A stretch of 64,000 nucleotides of DNA from Oscheius dolichura (Eukaryota; Nematoda; Chromadorea; Rhabditida; Rhabditidae): contig OW051497.1 of assembly GCA_932521035.1 (NCBI GenBank), forward strand, positions 6,138,001 through 6,202,000. Reading direction: 5' to 3'. The notes under the pieces were generated by a model. It did no database searches, was not told the origin of the DNA, and worked only from the letters and a program-made list of their open reading frames with translations. A program made the position numbers and the translations under genes. Position 1 is the stretch's first letter. Every line of letters starts with the position of its first letter. Positions 57,378 through 64,000 of the stretch are shown here, piece by piece.

Positions 57378-60300
57378 AGGCAACATTAACCACCTTTTTC
57401 CCAATTTATCTATGCTTTTCCAATATTTTACCTCAGTTATTCATAAACATAAGCATTTACCGACATAATCTGAGTTGAGTTCTACGCATTTCTATTGTTC
57501 CATCGTCACATTTAGGACAAGGCTTGCGAATGCTTCGTTGTATGAATATAGTTAGTTCCAATGAGCCTGGCGACATCGAATCAATCATGACCGTAAACTT
57601 CTTTTGAAAAGCCCTTTTGTCTTTTTCTTTGCCTTTTTTGTGCAGATTCTACCAGATGACGTCTAACAGCTGTTATCCTGGAAATTTGAGTTTGGTTTAG
57701 AATATCAGTGCGGTTTTCCCTCAGTGTAGACGTCAAATGAAGGGGGATGAAGGCAGGGGTGTCCCTTTCCTATTTGTCAACACAATGCCAAGAGACAAAC
57801 AAAGATATTTATTTGGATACCATTGTTTACGCTTTTGTTTTCCCGTCTCCCCTAAAAGCAAATCTCATAAACAGCGTTCACCTCGGCGTTGACAAGTTAG
57901 GATCGCGCTCACAGCTGCGTTCCCTTTTTGCAGAGGGCAGTTTTGTTTGTTTTTCCATTACGGGTCAGCGGTCAAATGCTCCCGTTGTATCCTGTCGTTC
58001 CTTCTAAAACTGTTTCCTAGGTTGAACGCCGTCGCCTACATTATGAATTGAGCTGTTTCCTTAGCTATCGCATTTCTTTGATGATTTTATAGTTCATGAT
58101 TAGTATGTGATCCAAATTCCTAATGTCATGGTTTCTGTTTAGCAAGAACGACCCCAACCGACATCGTCTTTTGTAAATGGTTCCATTATGGGGAGACCGT
58201 TTGGGAAAGGAGAATGGTAGTATGTCTACTCTCCTGCAATTGACTTCATCCCATTCCCTACTGTTTCAAATTTCAACATATCTCCATTCGAATTACCGGA
58301 TCAAATTTCCCACCTCTTCAAAGTCATTACGACCCTCGCATTTCGTTTGTTTTCCTCCCACGTGGTGGGGGGTTGCCAGCTTGTTCAAAAATCTACCAGA
58401 CGAGCATCTGTCGCGCCAAGAAATAACTCGGAAGCGGAAGCCCCCACAAAAGTTACTAGCAGACGGAGTGACTAACGGGGTCAGTTGCCGTTGGGGTCGC
58501 GGGGGGTTCTGGGCAGTTTCTCTCTTTCTCCGTAGGGGACGCGCTATTTCACAACCGGTCGGCGATGACTCACCCCCAGCCGTGATGTCATCACATCCAA
58601 CCAGCTGTTTGGCGGACACACACAGGGACATTCGTTTCGGCCACTGTGCCCACAGTTTTTACTCCGTCTACGAGAATTCACACAACACTTCTTGTTTCCT
58701 TTTGTCGTCTATCTTGTTCCCCCACTGGTCCCTTCTTAACTAACCACTATTTCATCATAACCTTTAGTGAAGATTCTTCGCCATCTCGAGCCAGTAGTCC
58801 TCGCCGATTTGCATTTAACCACTGTGTCTATTTCCTCGCTCCTTCTCTCTTTTACTGTCTGCTGTGGCGATCGGCGGCGCCAGGCCGGTTCCCTCAACGC
58901 ACAATATCGAACAGTTTCATTTACGCCTGCCCTCTAGGGCTCTCTCCGATATTCATTGATTTACATGCCCCTGCCTTTCTATCATTTCGCCTTTTCCCAT
59001 TGAAAGCAAAGCACTTTCTATCACGTATGCCCTGTTTGATCGTTGTCGAAAACGGAAACGTTATATCAAAATATTTGACCAAAACACTTGTCAGACCATC
59101 TTTATCTTTACCTTCCGCTTTTATGATTTCTGTCGCATTTTAACCTTTACTGCTATTCTCGGATAGATCTAAATTTGCTTGTTTTATCCATACCTTTTGT
59201 TCTTCTAATTTTTAGAAGTTTGCTATTGTATTCTCGTATCTCCACAAACATTCTGCTCCGATCATTCCCGGGCCCTACCTTCCTGTCTAAAATATCGAAG
59301 TAAATGTGATAGTAATGGGAAAGCCCTGAGATTTTCGCAGATCGCTCTTCCCTAGTAGCTTCCGCGCGTATGTAGGTGCCTGTTTGTCTTGTGAATGTCT
59401 ACGGCGAATTTTCAAAAGATCTCGTTGAATTCTATGTCGTTCGTTTTTTCTGCACTTTAAAAAACGTTCCATTATTCCATTTCTACCCGATTTGTGGTTA
59501 CCCAAGGCATCGATCGATTTTTGGGAAAAGGCTGCTATGCGACTGGTTTGAAGCGAAACTACCACGTGCCTTCGATTCTAAAAATAATGGGGGCTTTTCT
59601 ATCCACAGCCGTCACGTGCTGCCTTTCGTTAAAGTCTCTTTCGTAAATACAGTCCCCTCTACACAAAACATCGAAATTGCTAATGATCGAAATACCGGAA
59701 AAACACGACGGTATGGCGTAAGGCTAATTGACATGCGCAGGATAAGAAATGATGTCATGCAATTTGCACTTCGGACAGTCGGAGGATCTGAGCGTTTGAG
59801 GCCCTCGAGACTCTGCGCTCTCCTCGTAAAGAGCTCTCTTTCCAGACCGGCTGACCACTGTTTGGTATGCGATCAATCGGGTCTGCGTTTGAATGCTTTA
59901 TCGTTTCCGATCTGTGATTGCACAACACGAGACGACGAGGCAAGGTCCCATTTTACTAGTTCCTTTCGTTATTTAGTCATCCAATCAATACTCTTCCTTT
60001 AAACCCCCTTTTGGGGCGGTTTATACCGCGTGATCGCAGTGTTACGTGTGCTTTTTCTCTCACTTCCACCGATTTTGGCGCGATTTACGAGCCCACAACA
60101 GCTGATCTTCGGCGGCACTTACTAATGTTGGCTGCATCCAAATGTTTGCGTAGGAATTCCAGGCTTTTCCATTGAATTTTGAACTTTCCTCTTCGGGACC
60201 TGTCTCTAAATATGATCCTTTAAACTTTTCGGCTGCTCTCTATGGTTGATCCTTTGCGCAGCCGGCTATCCTTCATTACCTTTGTGTGTCAGGTAACCCA

Positions 60301-63300
60301 ACTAAGGGTCGTTAACGCCAACCTATTCGGCGCTCATGTTTCAATTCTGCCATTATCGTTGCGTTGCGCAGCGGATAAGGCCAAAAACGCCGACTGGTTC
60401 GCACTTTAGCGGGCTACCCCCCGCGAAGAAAACTTCTTTCTACTTTGAGACATCTTGGGAACTTGATTCTTACTTAGAATCCCCTAGAAAAAAGGCAAGC
60501 GCGTCATCTGGACTTTTTCTCATAATTAAGCATGCTTCCCTGAACAGAACACTCAAAATATGCGAATTTTCGAGCAAAGCTTCGAAAGTATAAATAGATC
60601 AAGGCAAGAAGATCAAAATGTATTAACCTCCTGACATTTTGGATGCAAGGTGGAAGATAAATGAATAGCAATTGTAGAGAAGCCCTCTTCCCCGAAGCCA
60701 GGTTGTGAGACTCTATTGATCGGACCCCCTTCCTACGGGTCCCAACAACAATTTGACATTAAAAACCTTTCAACCTCCAATGATCACTTCGATTAAAAGC
60801 CTAATGCCCTGAATAAGGCACTATTTTATTTCTATCAAAGTTCCCCCTTGAAATCCCTTCTGCTTCCTCGTTATCCGTCGCTTTGTTTGCCAGGCTTCCT
60901 ATAAAAGTACGAACAAATCCTTATTTTCTGCGTACGTGATAACTTTTTCAAGCTGTTAGTCTTCAAAAATACAATTATACACGGAAATTGCTGGCTTTTC
61001 TGGGTAAATACCTAGTAATTAGATGCAACCGAGGCAATTATCCTCCTTTCAGTTGCAAGACAGAATAATAGGACTGTTTGCAGATGTTTCTTGTTGATCC
61101 TAAGATTATGATTATAATAATTGTGGATAGTTTGGAAAAGTTGCCCAGGAAAGGCATAATTGAGCCGATAAACCATAATTCAAGTCACCTTCTAGCCGTT
61201 GTCATAGCTTAACAGATAAGCAGTTACTTTCGCTCAATTTTTATGCCAATTTTAGTGCGTCTGTTTAGTTTTTTATCCGTTATCTTTGCAAATTTGGCCG
61301 CTCAGAGCGTCTCTCCTTTATGATCAGCACTATTTTATTCCCCATTCCATTTTAAAAACTTCTTGAAAATGAACTTCTATCCGCCTTAATAATATCTCGT
61401 ATGCCCATTTCTGGTTGTTTCTACTGAGCACTGATTGTTTCATTTTCAACAGCAATGCTCTGAAATGTGCTGGACCGTCTGCGCAGCCTGTACAAGTCTC
61501 TGCGCCCTCAACATTTGCCTGCTCTTTCGTTGTTTGCTTTTCCTTTTGTAATCAGTCCTCGCGCACAAATTATGCAACCAAGTGGGGCGAAGCGCGGTTA
61601 ACCTTACCTTTCGATTGCCGACAGGTGATAGAATTCTCGCTTCCTGTTAGAGATTATTCCGGCCGGGAGCCGTTCAGTTTGATACGAACGCGAGCAATTC
61701 TTCTTGAAATCCGGAAACCACCTACCCGAGATGGGTCAGATTTACTTAGATCAAGCGGTTTGTCTTGTAGGTCTTATTGGTTACCAGTAAAAGAGTTCAT
61801 TTCCTCTCACGTGTGTAGTTAAGGACTGTACAGGCATCGGCGCCTCGTTATCTCCCTTGAGCACGGTCTTATCGCCATACCTCGCATCCGCTGCCACATC
61901 AATTCTGAACCATTCGAAGTTCGAGCCTTCCTAAAGTTCCTCAACCGCTTCCTGAAAACAATATACGCTTATTTGAACCATAGTTTTTAAAGCACAAAGA
62001 ACTTGTAAGAACAGCCTGCATTCCCTACTTGTATTATTCTTAATTGTCTCTATATGTTTCGATTTCTCATCCTACCTTGGAAATTTTACCACTTTCACGC
62101 AGTTTTATATTGAAGTTAAGTATTATTGTTCATTAGTTCCATCACATTAAAAGGCCTCTTATTTCGCTTTCTTTTCACTACATGTCACAGTTTAATGGAT
62201 TTTTTTCAGAATACGTCCAGAACGGTTCCACGACCCTACTTACAAGTGGAAAAGCTCCCTCTAAGTGAGTTTTGTCTTTAAAGGGGGAAAGACTTTCAGC
62301 CTTGCTGTTGAGGACGTGTGACTATGTTATTGAAAAGAGTTTATGACTTCAAAGACAGTAGAGAGGCGGGAACAGGGAGATCTTATAGGAATAATGAGAA
62401 CGTTCTGGAGCACAGGAGAATTTGCATGTATATGTTTGATTAGGGCTAGTGCGTGAGCCGTTCTGTTTCCTGCTCCATAACGATTCATTCATGCACATAT
62501 CTGTTTACACCGTCACTAGTAGTTCATAGCTGGGATAGTCCCTGTCATGAGTAAAGTATAAGTTTGAAAATTACTCGGGGGAAGAAGCGAGCCATATGCA
62601 ACGAATTGCCCCAGCTTTTTAATTGTGAGCAGATGGAAACCCACCTGCAATTTTTTCTTCACATATTCCATGGCGGCTAGTTGTTTTCCTGTGATCACGC
62701 TAACATGAAATCTTCTCCGGTAACATTCAAACGCTAAGCTGATAAGATTAGGGGATATATTTGTTGACTCAGTGTCTCTCAATTATCCAGTCATGCTTAA
62801 AATCACTGATTCATTCACTCTCCTCCTCCAGCTAATCCACCAGCGGTAACCTTTCCAATCAGTCGTCCGTGTTTGTCTCGGTCGGCTTTCTTTATTAGAC
62901 TTATCCTCGGATTATGGAATCGGGTTCAGTGTACCTATCTCGACTATTTGACAACTGTCACGCGCCACATTTTCGCCGATAATAAATCTGGAAGAAAAAT
63001 GACTTTAATGATGATCAGGCAGGAAGGATGATGTTAAGGGTGACGGAGACCAATTCAGTCGGACCCTGCCATTTTCTCTAATCCTGCGTTCGGGGGGAGC
63101 GTACCCTATTGTGCCTTCTCCTTTTTGAATATTTTCTGTCAGTATTTGACACGCCGAAGATTGAGATTCACAATTGCGTCATTGAGTTACGGTTTTTGTT
63201 ATTCACGGGGACGAAGATACTCTAATGATCTCTTTTTCCTGGTTGGCATACAGCTCAAAACAGCGCTTAGTCACCAGAAATGATATAGGAAAAATAGGAA

Positions 63301-64000
63301 GCACCGGAAGTATCATCAAAACGATACTTCTTAGACGTCTTCCGAAGCTCTTTTGATAATGAGCTGCCGGCGGGGAAAAACAAGCACCTGCTTTAGACTA
63401 ATCATTGAAAGAAGGAAGTTGCTCATTGGTTTGCTTCCTATGGAATTACCTGCTTCCCTGCCCTGCTTGACAAAACGGCCATCTTTTGATAATGAAGTTC
63501 AAGGAAGCGACAAAGTCCGCTTTTTATGGTGTACGTTCTCATCATACCTACTTTCAAAAATTCAATGAAAAGCTGATTGCGAGACGAGCCGTGGGTTCTC
63601 ACGTTGCCCGCAGTCTCTGTGCTCATTGCTCCAGGAAGCCCAACCGGGGGAGGAAGTACTGGAGTTCACAAAAACACTCTCTCCTTTTACTTGTTGCTAT
63701 GTTTTATGAAACGAAAGTAATTTCTAAGCTGAAAAACGGCTGAAGATGCATTGATTCTAGACGCGAGACAATAATTCCCTAGCACATTCATTCCATGAGC
63801 TGTCACAATTAAGCCATCGTTTTTTGGGCACGTTGTGTGTTAGCTGTGGCTTTCCGTTTAAAGTGATTACTTCCTCCTAATTAGAAAATCATTTCTCACA
63901 AGTTCGGGCTCCCGGCAGCTTGTTTTGGCTCTCTCCTACGACTGTGTGTCGCCCCGCCCCTCAGCTTGTCAGACATGATATATCCCCGTGATTAACTAAC
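57378..64000. other. Pyrimidine-rich gene-free right end
   Basis: About 6.6 kb with no supported gene. The plus strand is C/T-rich, giving long spurious frames (58177-58743, 58646-59143, 59376-60002). A stretch at 62210-62261 is bounded by TTTTTTCAG and GTGAGT and could be an exon of a gene extending past the right edge, but it is too short to identify. No RNA gene or repeat is recognisable. Confidence 0.5.

Noticed and set aside
58177-60002. Several long plus-strand open frames (188, 165 and 208 codons)
   Set aside because: Same compositional cause as above; they overlap each other in different frames and resemble no protein.
62210-62261. Possible exon between TTTTTTCAG and GTGAGT
   Set aside because: It is only about 50 bases, no partner exon is visible to the window edge, and none of its reading frames is recognisable.

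Overview
This window is nematode nuclear DNA. The evidence is a kindlin/UNC-112 gene, an astacin metalloprotease with EGF, CUB and ShKT domains, tandem CHK-type kinase-like genes, a DUF1647-type protein, a remnant of an SRT chemoreceptor, and many small spliced genes. Nearly every intron reads GT...(T/C)AG and is only about 26-60 bp long, most often 36-41 bp. Several start codons lie directly after a splice acceptor, as expected for spliced-leader trans-splicing. I cannot name the species. All gene models below were spliced by hand and checked for reading-frame phase.

Layout. 1-1.4 kb: 5' end of unc-112 (minus). 3.8-5.4 kb: FMRFamide-receptor-like GPCR (minus). 8.8-9.3 kb: cytochrome b5 protein (minus). 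9.8-12.2 kb: astacin (plus). 12.3-16.7 kb: two CHK kinase-like paralogues (minus) separated by a 0.77-kb fold-back element whose arms carry a tRNA-like Pol III promoter. 17.1-18.3 kb: secreted Cys/Gly-rich protein (minus). 18.6-19.9 kb: orphan seven-TM protein (minus). 20.3-20.7 kb: CARD-only protein (minus). 22.9-23.6 kb: four-TM MARVEL-like protein (plus). 23.6-24.8 kb: THAP zinc-finger protein (minus). 29.5-36.0 kb: a 29-exon gene for a 1,724-residue beta-repeat protein that I do not recognise (plus). 36.6-37.2 kb: SRT chemoreceptor remnant. 38.2-39.5 kb: AGC-type kinase with an in-frame TGA (plus). 39.6-41.4 kb: DUF1647-type protein (minus). 42.1-42.4 kb: ubiquitin-like protein (plus). 42.8-43.65 kb: Gly/Tyr-rich secreted protein (minus). 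44.0-44.9 kb: Cys-rich secreted protein (plus).

From 45 to 56.6 kb lies a cluster of four small single-pass membrane proteins with glycosylation sequons in the N-terminal part (45.0, 47.8, 51.2 and 55.8 kb). Two paralogous bZIP-like genes (53.2 and 54.6 kb) sit between the last two members. At 57.0 kb is a second Gly/Tyr-rich secreted peptide. From 57.4 kb to the right edge I find no gene I can support.

The best candidates for something undescribed are the 1,724-residue beta-repeat protein, the four-member membrane-protein family with its interleaved bZIP pair, the CARD-only protein, and the inverted pair of tRNA-derived elements. Long gene-free stretches tend to be pyrimidine-rich on the coding strand of the gene downstream of them, which explains the many long but spurious open frames there.
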